Below, one piece after another: positions 29,518 through 36,565 of a stretch of 37,178 nucleotides of DNA; the first letter of the stretch is position 1; the number at the start of each line of letters is the position of its first letter. A program made the translations under genes and the position numbers. The DNA is from Solirubrobacterales bacterium. Its GTDB lineage: Bacteria; Actinomycetota; Thermoleophilia; Solirubrobacterales; 70-9. The notes beneath the pieces were generated by a model that searched no databases, was not told the DNA's origin, and saw nothing but the letters and a program-made list of their open reading frames with translations. The stretch is taken from assembly GCA_009379895.1 (NCBI GenBank), contig WHSW01000007.1, positions 10,711 through 47,888 on the forward strand. Direction: 5' to 3'.

Positions 29518-30210
29518 TCAGGCAGGCCCCGAGGGGCTCGGGATCAGGCCGGCTGCCTCGACCTGGCGCTCGCCGCGGCGCAGCATGCGCAGCGCCAGGA
29601 TCGTGCTCGAGAGGATCGCCGCCAGCCCGAGGCTGAGCTGAACGCTGAGCAGTCCCTTGCGGGTCCAGTAGACGTCCTCGAGGTCGAGCAGCAGGGCGGC
29701 CTCGTCGAAGGTGAGCCCGATCCCGGCGCCGAACGGGAACGCGAGCGCCGTCTCGAGCCGCTCGCTGCGGGTGGTCAGGGCCGCCGCCCCGCTGCCGAAC
29801 GCGAGCAGGATCCCGGGCACGAAGTGGTGGATGTGGCGGCCCCCGACCCGAACGTTGCCGAACGGCCACCAGCCGGAGCGAATCCCGTGGGTGGACACAC
29901 GGACGAGCCCGAAGGCACCGAGGAACCCGCCGAGCAGGTTGAACAGGACGGCCTCGTGATGGGGGGCCGCGTCGTAGGCCTCGAGCGCGACTGCGACGGT
30001 GTCCTGGGCCGCGCCCCCGGCGGCGGCGATCGCCAGCTCGGCGGAGTCGAGCACTCCCTCGGGTTGCCGCTCGGCCTCGCGGCTTCGCCGGCGGGCGAGG
30101 CGGACCAGCTCGCCGGCGACGACCGTCCCGGCGCTGGCCAGGGCGAGCCCGGCGAGCCCCAGGGTGAGCCGGTCGCGGCGCGGCTCGTTCCTTCGCAGCG
30201 GGCCGATCAC
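29518..30210 (-). CDS. Polytopic membrane protein with HIHHF motif, unknown function
   Basis: A 230-residue integral membrane protein with about five hydrophobic segments (about 15-37, 87-106, 126-145, 150-172 and 183-207). Between helices two and three is GGRHIHHFVPG (123-133), a histidine cluster that could bind metal or haem. LTFDEAALLLDLEDVYW (164-180) adds a conserved-looking acidic stretch. Actinobacterial proteins with this motif are annotated only as membrane proteins. The start is GTG 30208-30210. It lies 34 bases after the UDP-sugar dehydrogenase gene on the same strand, suggesting co-transcription and a possible role at the envelope. Confidence 0.72.
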   Translation of the reverse strand: MIGPLRRNEPRRDRLTLGLAGLALASAGTVVAGELVRLARRRSREAERQPEGVLDSAELAIAAAGGAAQDTVAVALEAYDAAPHHEAVLFNLLGGFLGAFGLVRVSTHGIRSGWWPFGNVRVGGRHIHHFVPGILLAFGSGAAALTTRSERLETALAFPFGAGIGLTFDEAALLLDLEDVYWTRKGLLSVQLSLGLAAILSSTILALRMLRRGERQVEAAGLIPSPSGPA

Positions 30211-30244
30211 GAGCGCGGTCGCCCCGGTGGGCGCACCGCCGCCA

Positions 30245-31492
30245 TCAGAGCCGGATCAGGTGCGCGGCTTCGATCCCGCGCGTGGCCCCGCGGAAGTCGA
30301 CCACCAGTGGCGCCTCGGCGACGACGCGCTCGTAGTCGACGTCGGGGTGGGCGGTGACGACGCAGGCGACGTCACAGCTCGCGAGCCCCTCCGCGAGCGG
30401 GCGCGACACCAGCCCGAGCTCGGCAACCTCGGCCACGTGCGGGTCGTGATAGGAGAGATCGGCGCCGAGCTCGCGCAGCAGGTGCGCGATCTTGAGCGCC
30501 GGCGCCTCTCGCAGGTCTCCCACCCCGGCCTTGTAGGAGACGCCGAGGATCAGCACCCGCGACTCGCGCGCCGGCCGGCCGACGTCGTTGAGCGCCCGCA
30601 CGACGCGCTCGACGCAGTAGTGCGGTTGGTGCTGGTTGATCTTGCCGGCCAGCTCGATGAACTCCGCCGGGAAGTCGTACTCGCGTGCCTTGAACGAGAG
30701 GTAGAACGGGTCCACCGGCAGGCAGTGGCCGCCCATCCCGGGCCCGGGGTCGAAGCGCATGAAGCCGAACGGCTTGGTCGCCGCAGCGTCGACCACCTCC
30801 CAGACGTCGATTCCCATGCGGTCGCAGAGCACGGCGAGCTCGTTGATGAGCGCGATGTTGACCGAGCGGAAGATGTTCTCGAGCAGCTTCGCCATCTCCG
30901 CCGCCTCCGGCGTCGATACCGCGACCACCCGCTCGCAGATCAGCGCGTAGAGCTCAACCGCGCGCCGCGTGCAGGCGTCGGTCAGTCCGCCGACCACCTT
31001 CGGGGTGGTGGTGATCGTGTGGTCGGTGCGACCGGGGTCGATGCGCTCGGGGGAGAAGGCGAGGTGAAAGTCGCGACCGGCGGCCAGGCCCGACTCCTCG
31101 AGGAGTGGCTGCAGCCGCTCGCGCGTCGTGCCCGGGTAGCTGGTCGATTCGAGCACGACGAGCTGACCCTCGCCGAGGACCCCGGCGAGCGCCCGGCCGG
31201 CCTCGGCGATGTAGCTCAGATCCGGCTCGCGCTGGTTGGCGAGTGGCGTGGGCACGCAGATCAGCACGGCGTCGCAGTCGGCGAGCCGGGCGGGGTCGAC
31301 GGTCGGCCGAAAGCGCCCGTCGAGCGCGGCGAGGCGCTCCGATGGCACGTCCTCGACCCGACTGCGGCCCGCGGCGAGGCCCTCCACCGCCCGGGCGTCG
31401 ACGTCGACGCCGGTGACCTCGTGCCCCGCCTCGGCGAAGGCGACGGCCAGCGGCAGCCCGACATAGCCGAGCCCGATGATCCCGACTCTCAT
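30245..31492 (-). CDS. Nucleotide-sugar dehydrogenase, UDP-HexNAc 6-dehydrogenase (WbpA/WecC) type
   Basis: A 415-residue NAD-dependent dehydrogenase that oxidises C6 of a UDP-sugar twice to the uronate. The N-terminal Rossmann motif GLGYVGLP is at 7-14, the middle SPERIDPGRTDH at 147-158, catalytic Lys in AEMAKLLENIFRSVNIALINE (Lys202), and the thiolate in GGHCLPVDPFYL (Cys257). The last motif matches the UDP-GlcNAc/UDP-ManNAc dehydrogenase branch rather than UDP-glucose dehydrogenase. The product would feed acidic surface polysaccharide. The start is ATG 31490-31492, with TAGACT 7 bases upstream. A truncated 2-epimerase gene lies 33 bases upstream on the same strand. Confidence 0.92.
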   Translation of the reverse strand: MRVGIIGLGYVGLPLAVAFAEAGHEVTGVDVDARAVEGLAAGRSRVEDVPSERLAALDGRFRPTVDPARLADCDAVLICVPTPLANQREPDLSYIAEAGRALAGVLGEGQLVVLESTSYPGTTRERLQPLLEESGLAAGRDFHLAFSPERIDPGRTDHTITTTPKVVGGLTDACTRRAVELYALICERVVAVSTPEAAEMAKLLENIFRSVNIALINELAVLCDRMGIDVWEVVDAAATKPFGFMRFDPGPGMGGHCLPVDPFYLSFKAREYDFPAEFIELAGKINQHQPHYCVERVVRALNDVGRPARESRVLILGVSYKAGVGDLREAPALKIAHLLRELGADLSYHDPHVAEVAELGLVSRPLAEGLASCDVACVVTAHPDVDYERVVAEAPLVVDFRGATRGIEAAHLIRL

Positions 31493-31499
31493 CGGCGCA

Positions 31500-31505
31500 A
31501 GTCTA
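31500..31505 (-). promoter_or_regulatory. -10 element (TAGACT) of the UDP-sugar dehydrogenase
   Basis: Minus-strand TAGACT lies 7 bases before ATG 31490-31492, inside the 33-base gap after the half-epimerase gene. The dehydrogenase can therefore be expressed alone. Confidence 0.5.
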
Positions 31506-31525
31506 GGCGGGGCGTGACCCGGGAC

Positions 31526-31903
31526 CTACCCGGGCCGGATCGACGCGTCCCCGGTCGCCGCGCCCGCCCAAGCGGCGATCGCGGACGGGTCGTCGCCGAG
31601 AGTCGCATCGGCGAGCTGAGCGAGCAGGCGCCCGTTGCGGCTCGCGGGGTCAAGCGCCGCCGCCGTCGCCGCGAGGGGCAGCTGCAGCTTGGCCGCGACC
31701 AGCGCCGTCGCCAGCGAGAGATCCGAGTCGTCGCCGAGCACGACCGCGATGTCCCCGGCCGCCGCGAGGCGGGGCTCGAGGGCGACCAGCGCGTCGGCGA
31801 GCCCGAGCGGTGCGACGATCGGCTCGAGCTCGAGCCCGGCCCCGCGAAAGCTCTCCGGGGGGCGCTCGCGGGCCGCTCGGTCGGCGACGAAGAACACGCG
31901 CAT
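31526..31903 (-). CDS. Stand-alone N-terminal half of a UDP-GlcNAc 2-epimerase fold, probably inactive
   Basis: A 125-residue protein. ADALVALEPRL (36-46), VVLGDDSDLSLATALVAAKLQLPLA (54-78) and NGRLLAQLADATLGDD (90-105) read like WecB around VxGDTxxxLAxALAAxxxxIPVxHVEAGLR and NRxLxDxLAD. The GDT aspartate is kept as Asp58. The catalytic Glu of HVEAGLR is Ala81, and the whole C-terminal UDP-binding half is absent. It begins with a full start codon (ATG 31901-31903), and TAAGCC lies 8 bases upstream. It could be a decayed gene or a regulatory or UDP-sugar-binding partner of the dehydrogenase next door. Confidence 0.6.
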   Translation of the reverse strand: MRVFFVADRAARERPPESFRGAGLELEPIVAPLGLADALVALEPRLAAAGDIAVVLGDDSDLSLATALVAAKLQLPLAATAAALDPASRNGRLLAQLADATLGDDPSAIAAWAGAATGDASIRPG

Positions 31904-31971
31904 CGAGTGAAGGCTTACCGATCCGGTCAACAAATGGCGCGGCGCCTGAGCCTTAACGCCGCCGGTCGGGC

Positions 31972-31977
31972 TAGTCT
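31972..31977 (+). promoter_or_regulatory. -10 element (TAGTCT) of the 34-codon mini-gene
   Basis: TAGTCT fits TANNNT and ends 8 bases before ATG 31986, the same geometry as the leaderless genes nearby. It is independent support for expression of the mini-gene. Confidence 0.5.
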
Positions 31978-31985
31978 CCCGGCCG

Positions 31986-32090
31986 ATGAGACGACTGCTC
32001 GCCCCCTGGTCGATGGGCGTGAACGCCGCCCGCCATTTCGCCTGGTACGTCAACTACCACGTCAGCGGCGAGACCAGGCCCCGCGACTGA
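31986..32090 (+). CDS. 34-residue basic, aromatic small protein
   Basis: A short ORF of 34 codons. It begins MRRLLAPWSMG, continues with NAARHFAWYVNYHVSG and ends TRPRD. The peptide is basic and rich in aromatics (two Trp, two Tyr, one Phe) and could be an amphipathic membrane-associated helix. Support for a real gene: about 31 of 34 codons end in G or C, as in neighbouring genes, and TAGTCT lies 8 bases before the ATG. It is divergent from the half-epimerase gene, with 82 bases between start codons. I do not recognise a family. A chance ORF remains possible. Confidence 0.55.
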   Translation: MRRLLAPWSMGVNAARHFAWYVNYHVSGETRPRD

Positions 32091-32360
32091 CGCCGTCGGT
32101 CGGGTAGGCGGCGCGACGGGGCCGGGCCGGGCCGACCCCGGGCGGCGGGAGTTGAGCTTCTCGGTGGTCATGCGCTTCTTCGGCCAAAGTCTCTCGCGCG
32201 CGCGAGGCGAGCGAGCGGTGCGTGGGTACAGATGAATACTTCCGTACATTGATGTCACGGCCGAGCCTGCTGGCATTTTCGGTTTCGGTAAACGACCGGC
32301 TAAAGCCAATCGAGCCCGGTTGCTGGCCGAATGTCAATCGAGACTCTATGGTGTTCCCCA
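32091..32360. other. Intergenic region of lower GC upstream of the TetR gene
   Basis: 270 bases without a supported gene. The right half (about 32215-32350) is visibly richer in A/T than its surroundings, with GTAC words at 32225 and 32244 and a GTTT...AAAC partial inverted repeat near 32284-32295. It ends in the TetR -10 element. A TetR operator is likely here, but I cannot define it. Confidence 0.4.
32347..32352 (+). promoter_or_regulatory. -10 element (TATGGT) of the TetR gene
   Basis: TATGGT lies 8 bases before ATG 32361. It favours that ATG over an in-frame ATG at 32331, which would lie upstream of this promoter. Confidence 0.5.
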
Positions 32361-33074
32361 ATGGGATCGACAGAGACGAACGGCGGGCAGCTGGAGCGGC
32401 TGCCTCGCGGCCGCCACGGCTTGGCCCCGGAGACGATCGTCAAATCACAACGCAGTCGGATCCTCACCGCGATGGTCGAGGTGACAGCGGAACACGGCTA
32501 CGCGAGGTGCCGGATCGCCGATGTGATCGGCTACGCGGGCGTCTCGCGCAAGACCTTCTACGAGCTCTTCAGCGACAAGGAGGACTGCTTTCTCGCCGCC
32601 TACGACCTCTGGCTCGGGCGGCTCTTCTCGGCCACCGCCCACGCGTTCGATTCCCCGACCGACGCCGCGTGGGCCGAGCGGGTCCGATCCGGCATGGCGG
32701 AGCTTCTCGACTACCTCGCCGAGCACCCCTCGGCGGCGCGCTTCTGCATCGTGGAGGTGCTCGCGGCCGGGCCGAAGGCGAGCGCGCGACGCGACGCCGG
32801 GGTCCGTCAGTTCACCCACTTCGTCGACGCCGGGCGGGCCGAGACCTCGGCTCGGCTTCCCGGGATCACGGCGGTCGCGATCGTCGGCGGAATCCACGAG
32901 CTGCTCTACAGCGAGATCATCCATGGGGCCACCATGCAGCTGCCGAGTCGGCTGCCGGGGCTCGTCTTCTGGATCGTTCAGCCCTTCCTCGGCTTGGAGT
33001 GCGCCGCAGGCGAGCGCGACCGCGCGCGAGCGATGCTCGCCGAGCGCGGCTCGACGCTCGGCGCGGCGTCCTGA
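32361..33074 (+). CDS. TetR/AcrR-family transcriptional regulator
   Basis: A 237-residue one-component regulator. The N-terminal TetR HTH spans about 25-75: RILTAMVEVTAEHGYARCRIADVIGYAGVSRKTFYELFSDKEDCFLAAYD, with the recognition helix in VSRKTFYELF. The helical ligand and dimer domain follows (about 80-225) with a C-terminal WIVQPFLGLE. Its ligand and targets are unknown. The neighbouring mini-gene and half-epimerase are candidates by position only. The start ATG 32361-32363 is chosen because the -10 at 32347 ends 8 bases before it. Confidence 0.9.
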   Translation: MGSTETNGGQLERLPRGRHGLAPETIVKSQRSRILTAMVEVTAEHGYARCRIADVIGYAGVSRKTFYELFSDKEDCFLAAYDLWLGRLFSATAHAFDSPTDAAWAERVRSGMAELLDYLAEHPSAARFCIVEVLAAGPKASARRDAGVRQFTHFVDAGRAETSARLPGITAVAIVGGIHELLYSEIIHGATMQLPSRLPGLVFWIVQPFLGLECAAGERDRARAMLAERGSTLGAAS

Positions 33075-33341
33075 TCCCAGTCGTCGGGGTAGCGCGCCCG
33101 ATCGGCTCGATCGCCGAGCTGCGGGGTCCTGTGCCCGGGCGGCCTGGAGATGCTGACCGTCAACGGGGAGGCCTACCCGGCCAAGCTCTCGCCCGCCGAG
33201 CGCCGCACCTTCGACGCCGGCGAGGTGGTGACAACGCTCGGCCGAGGGCCTGGCCCCGGACACCTACCTGGCTCGGCACTGAGGGCCGGCTACACACTTG
33301 ACCCCATTTACATCGACGCCACGGCCGACGACGATTGCGGT
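33075..33341. other. Intergenic region with a possible frameshifted coding remnant
   Basis: 267 bases between the TetR stop and the helical-protein start. From 33150 one frame reads like protein (MLTVNGEAYPAKLSPAERRT...GEVV); near 33230 the protein-like reading moves to another frame (SAEGLAPDTYLARH) and stops at 33280-33282. This could be the decayed 3' part of a gene. The first frame stays open into the next gene, so a 198-residue protein from 33150 is the alternative. Confidence 0.3.
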
Positions 33342-33746
33342 GTGAGCATTCTCTCGCAACATCGAGACCTCCGCCGGCGCGCGGAGCAGGCCGAGGCCAG
33401 CGGCCTCGAAGGCGACGCGGAGCATCGGCTGTTCGACTCGTGCTGCGATGTGCTGATGGCCGCCCGCGACCTCGAGCGGGCCGCGGCGGCGCCCGGCTCG
33501 AGCGCTGCCGCGGCGGCGTCCCTGGGCTGCCTGAGCGCGGCCTTCGACGCGCTGGCGACGGCCACCCTGCTGATTCGCGAGCGGGCGACGACGGACACGG
33601 ACGCGGGCTCGCCGCCGAGTGTGCCGACCGAGCCCCGCGAGCAACTCCGTCGGCTGCTGTTCGCGATCGACCAGAACCTGCGCTTCGCCTCCGAGGCGTC
33701 GGAGCGCGCGCGCGAGGCCGCGGCGTCGCTGCCCGTGACCGACTAG
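33342..33746 (+). CDS. Ala-rich helical protein, unknown function
   Basis: A 134-residue protein from GTG 33342-33344, predicted all-helical: RDLRRRAEQAEASGLEGDAEH, an Ala-rich helix pair (about 30-85, with SAAAAASLGCLSAAFDALATATLLIRERA), a Ser/Thr/Pro linker (about 88-100), and a C-terminal helix ending FASEASERAREAAAS. No membrane segment or signal peptide is evident. The frame is open upstream to ATG 33150, but that extension reads less like one continuous protein. It follows the TetR gene on the same strand and is convergent with the GreA-like gene. I do not recognise a family. Confidence 0.55.
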   Translation: MSILSQHRDLRRRAEQAEASGLEGDAEHRLFDSCCDVLMAARDLERAAAAPGSSAAAAASLGCLSAAFDALATATLLIRERATTDTDAGSPPSVPTEPREQLRRLLFAIDQNLRFASEASERAREAAASLPVTD

Positions 33747-33763
33747 AACCGCACTGCTCGGTC

Positions 33764-34330
33764 CTACGCGGCCGGGACCGCGGCCGGGCGGACGGCGACG
33801 ATCCGCAGGCGCCGCGCGCGCCCGTTCGGCAGCTCGAACTGCACCTCGGCGCCCGTCGTCCTGCCGATCAGCGCCTGCCCGAGGGGCGAGCCCGCGGAGG
33901 CGGCGTTGGCGGTGAGTCGCTCGAATCCGCCCACGAGCTGGTACTCGCGGGTCTTGCCGGTGGCGGCGTCCTCGACCTCGACGGCGGTTCCGATCGCGGC
34001 GACGTCGCCCTCACCGTCGTCGTCGACGACCGTCGCGTTCGCGAGCAGCGCGCGCAGCCGGGCGACCCGGGAGGCGATCACCGCCTCCTCCTCTCGGATC
34101 TGGAGCAGCTCGTCGTTGCCCGCCGGCTCGCCGAACTCGCGTGCGTCGCGCAGCCGCTCGGCCATCTCGACGTCGAGCCGGCGCTCGAGGCGCTCGATCT
34201 CGGCCCGGATCGCGCCCTCGCCGTCACCGGTGATGACCGTCTTCGCGACCGCTGGGGGACCGACGTCGTCGATGCCGGGGTCCAACGCGGAGCCGGCACG
34301 ACCCACCTTGATCTTCGTTTCGTGGAGCAT
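33764..34330 (-). CDS. GreA/GreB-family transcription elongation factor homologue
   Basis: A 188-residue protein with a helical N-terminal domain (about 35-100, coiled coil around EIERLERRLDVEMAERLRDA and LLQIREEEAVIASRVARLRALL) and a C-terminal FKBP-like Gre domain (about 110-180). The latter shows GTAVEVEDAATGKTREYQLVGGFE, SPLGQALIGRTTGAEVQFELPNGRARRLRIVAV. Gre factors enter the RNA polymerase secondary channel and stimulate transcript cleavage through acidic residues at the coiled-coil tip; here the tip region reads EFGEPAGNDE. It has an N-terminal extension of about 30 residues over standard GreA, so it may be a Gre-like paralogue with altered activity. The start is ATG 34328-34330. Confidence 0.85.
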   Translation of the reverse strand: MLHETKIKVGRAGSALDPGIDDVGPPAVAKTVITGDGEGAIRAEIERLERRLDVEMAERLRDAREFGEPAGNDELLQIREEEAVIASRVARLRALLANATVVDDDGEGDVAAIGTAVEVEDAATGKTREYQLVGGFERLTANAASAGSPLGQALIGRTTGAEVQFELPNGRARRLRIVAVRPAAVPAA

Positions 34331-34407
34331 TGGTGCATGGTGGCGCGTTGCAGCGGCACCGTCGATGGGTCTTTATCCCCATCTTCGTGCTTTCGTTCGT
34401 GAGCGCG

Positions 34408-35409
34408 ATGGGCACAACGCGCAAGCGGACGAGTGACGCGGGCAGGCCATCGCTGGCCCGGCAGGCCATCCTCGCCAACGCCTCGGTGCTCGCGCTCGCG
34501 CTCGTTCTGCTCCTGGTCACCCCGGTGACCGTGAGCGCCCCCATCCGGCTGGTCGAGATCGCGGTCCTGATCGTCGGCTTCGGGTCGCTGTTCGCGATCA
34601 ACCTGGCCCTCGTGCACCGGACCCTGGCCCCGCTGCGCGAGCTCGCCGCCCAGACTCGCGACATCGACCTCCGCGATCCTGAGCGGCGCCTTTGGGGAGA
34701 TCCCGATCAACCCTCCGAGCTCGCGACCCTCACCGACGCCTTCAACGCGATGCTCGATCGGCTCGCCGACGAGCGGCGGGCCGGGGCGCGGGCCGCCCTG
34801 GTCGCGCAGGAGCGCGAGCGGCTGCGAATCGCTCGCGCGCTGCACGACGAGGCGGGACAGACGCTGACCGCGGTGGCGCTCGAAATCGAGCGTGGGGCCG
34901 GTGGCGACAGCCCGGCGAGCCCGCAGCGAATGGCGGCCCTGGCCGAGCAACTGCACCTGACGCTCGCCGAGATCGGCCGGATCGCGCGCGAGCTGCGCCC
35001 CGAGGCGCTCGACGACCTCGGCCTGACGAACGCGCTGATCGCGCTCACCTCCCGCATCTCGCGCCAGGGCCGGCTGACCGTCGAGCGGCGGCTCTCGCCC
35101 GAGCTGCCCACGCTCTCGCCCGAGCTCGAGCTGGTCATCTACCGGGTCGCCCAGGAGGCGCTCACGAACGTCCTCAGGCACGCCGAAGCCTCCCGGTGCA
35201 CCGTCGCGCTGGCGACCCGCGGCGAGCTGGTCGAGCTCACGGTCACCGACGACGGCCGCGGGATGCCGGACCAGGTCGCCCCGGACTCCACGGGGCTCGA
35301 GGGGATGCGCGAGCGAGCGATGCTTGCCGGCGGCGGCCTGACGGTGGAATCGGAGCCCGGGGGCGGCACGCGGGTGACGCTCACCATCGACCCGCGGGAG
35401 GCTCCGTGA
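34408..35409 (+). CDS. NarL-type sensor histidine kinase
   Basis: A 333-residue membrane sensor kinase. Two hydrophobic helices (about 19-43 and 48-68) anchor it with almost no external loop. A HAMP-like linker (70-125) follows, then HisKA_3 with phospho-accepting His146 in RIARALHDEAGQTL, and a HATPase_c domain: N box QEALTNVLRHAEA (Asn254), DDGRG (281-285) and GLEGMRERAMLAGGG. With so little outside the membrane it probably senses a membrane or cytoplasmic signal. Starts at GTG 34399 or further upstream are possible, since the preceding WVFIPIFVLSFVSA is also hydrophobic. Its stop overlaps the response regulator start (GTGA). Confidence 0.9.
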   Translation: MGTTRKRTSDAGRPSLARQAILANASVLALALVLLLVTPVTVSAPIRLVEIAVLIVGFGSLFAINLALVHRTLAPLRELAAQTRDIDLRDPERRLWGDPDQPSELATLTDAFNAMLDRLADERRAGARAALVAQERERLRIARALHDEAGQTLTAVALEIERGAGGDSPASPQRMAALAEQLHLTLAEIGRIARELRPEALDDLGLTNALIALTSRISRQGRLTVERRLSPELPTLSPELELVIYRVAQEALTNVLRHAEASRCTVALATRGELVELTVTDDGRGMPDQVAPDSTGLEGMRERAMLAGGGLTVESEPGGGTRVTLTIDPREAP

Positions 35410-36062
35410 TCCCGCTGCGCGCCCGGATCCTGCTCGCCGACGACCACACCGTCGTTCGCGACGGCCTGAAGATGGTGCTGGAGTCGCGGCCGGACCTGAC
35501 CGTGGTCGCCGAGGCGGGCGACGGCGCCGAGGCGCTCGAGATCGGGATCGTGGCCGAGATCGACCTGGCGGTCCTCGACGTCTCGATGCCCCGGCTGACC
35601 GGATTGCAGGTCGCCCGTGAGCTCCACCGTCGCCGCCCGGAGCTGCGCATCCTGATGCTCTCGGTGCACGAGAGCGAGCAGTACTTCTTCGAGGCGCTGA
35701 AGGCCGGGGCGTCCGGCTACGTGCTCAAGTCGGCGGCCAACCGCGACCTGATCGAGGCCTGCCGGGCGGCCATGCGCGGGGAGCCGTTCATCTACCCGGC
35801 GGCGGCCTCGGCGCTGGTCCGGGACTATCTGGAGCGGGCCGCGCGTGGGGAGGAGACGCCCACCGACCCGCTCACCCCCCGCGAGCTCGAGGTGACCAAG
35901 CTGATCGCCGAGGGGCTGACCAGCGACGAGATCGGCGCCACCCTGGTGATCAGCAAGAAGACGGTGGACCGCCATCGCGCCAACATCCTCGAGAAGCTCG
36001 GGATGCGAAACCGAGTCGAGCTGACCCGCTACGCGATCCGCCGCGGATTGGTCGAGCCCTGA
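35406..36062 (+). CDS. NarL/FixJ-family response regulator
   Basis: A 218-residue DNA-binding response regulator, the partner of the kinase just upstream. The receiver domain (1-125) has acidic Asp12/Asp13, phosphorylation site Asp58 in LAVLDVSMP, Ser86 and Lys108. The LuxR-type HTH (about 155-213) shows LTPRELEVTKLIAEGLTSDEIGATLVISKKTVDRHRANILEKLG. The start is GTG 35406-35408, with GGGAGG 4-5 bases upstream and a 4-base GTGA overlap with the kinase stop. The target genes are unknown. A hairpin follows the stop. Confidence 0.95.
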   Translation: MIPLRARILLADDHTVVRDGLKMVLESRPDLTVVAEAGDGAEALEIGIVAEIDLAVLDVSMPRLTGLQVARELHRRRPELRILMLSVHESEQYFFEALKAGASGYVLKSAANRDLIEACRAAMRGEPFIYPAAASALVRDYLERAARGEETPTDPLTPRELEVTKLIAEGLTSDEIGATLVISKKTVDRHRANILEKLGMRNRVELTRYAIRRGLVEP

Positions 36063-36067
36063 GCGGC

Positions 36068-36085
36068 GGCGCGAGCTGTCGCGCC
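36068..36085. terminator. Hairpin between convergent genes
   Basis: GGCGCGA (36068-36074), loop GCTG and TCGCGCC (36079-36085) form a perfect 7-base stem between the response regulator stop and the stop of the opposite-strand 99-residue gene. There is no U tract. It is placed as a bidirectional terminator. Confidence 0.5.
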
Positions 36086-36384
36086 TATCGCGGGTCGTCG
36101 CGGAAGACGGTCGGCCGCAGGCCGAGCAACCTCATCTCACCCAGCAGCTCGGAGAACTGGGCGGGCTCGGCGTCGCCGTCGCCCAGCTCGATAACCCAGG
36201 CGCGAGCGCGCTCGGCGTCGCTGGCCCGCTCACACCCACCCGCGCGTCGCCCCGCGCCGGCGCGGTAGAGGGTCGCGGCAACGGCGCTCAGGCCACGAAC
36301 TCGCTGTGCGAGCCATCGGTCGAGATCGTGCTCGCTCGCGCGCGGCGCGCAGTCGCAGCGGATCAGGAGTCGTGCGTCACCCAT
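36085..36384 (-). CDS. Hypothetical protein, 99 residues
   Basis: A small soluble protein with no signal peptide or membrane segment. It starts GDARLLIRCDCAPRASEHDLDRWL and ends FSELLGEMRLLGLRPTVFRDDPR. The alternating pattern (ARLLIRCDCAP, then helix, ARAWVIELGDGD, then helix) suggests a small alpha/beta domain, perhaps ferredoxin-like. Most codons end in G or C, which supports coding. The start is ATG 36382-36384. It lies downstream of the tripeptide-repeat gene on the same strand, separated by 181 bases that contain a GC-rich hairpin. I do not recognise it. Confidence 0.55.
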   Translation of the reverse strand: MGDARLLIRCDCAPRASEHDLDRWLAQRVRGLSAVAATLYRAGAGRRAGGCERASDAERARAWVIELGDGDAEPAQFSELLGEMRLLGLRPTVFRDDPR

Positions 36385-36481
36385 GGGGCACCACGATCGC
36401 CGCGCTGATGGACCGAACCATGCCCAGCATGCTTGCGCCCGCGAGTGCCGCAGTCGATGGGGATTTCACCCCATTCCGGGG

Positions 36482-36506
36482 GCGGGGTTGCGGGCCGCCG
36501 CCCCGC
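36482..36506 (-). terminator. GC-rich hairpin downstream of the tripeptide-repeat gene
   Basis: GCGGGG (36482-36487) and CCCCGC (36501-36506) flank a GC-rich, partly self-complementary centre, about 60 bases past the stop at 36566. It is possibly the terminator of that gene. There is no U tract. Confidence 0.3.
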
Positions 36507-36565
36507 AGGGTGCGGATCCTCCGCTCCCCGTCGCCGCTGTAGACGACGATCCTCACGACGCCGTC

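Noticed and set aside
32222-32360. Plus-strand reading from GTG 32222 (GTDEYFRTLMSRPSLLAF...)
   Set aside because: It looks protein-like for about 45 codons but runs on as a shadow through the TetR gene. No promoter or ribosome-binding site was found, so it is left as intergenic.
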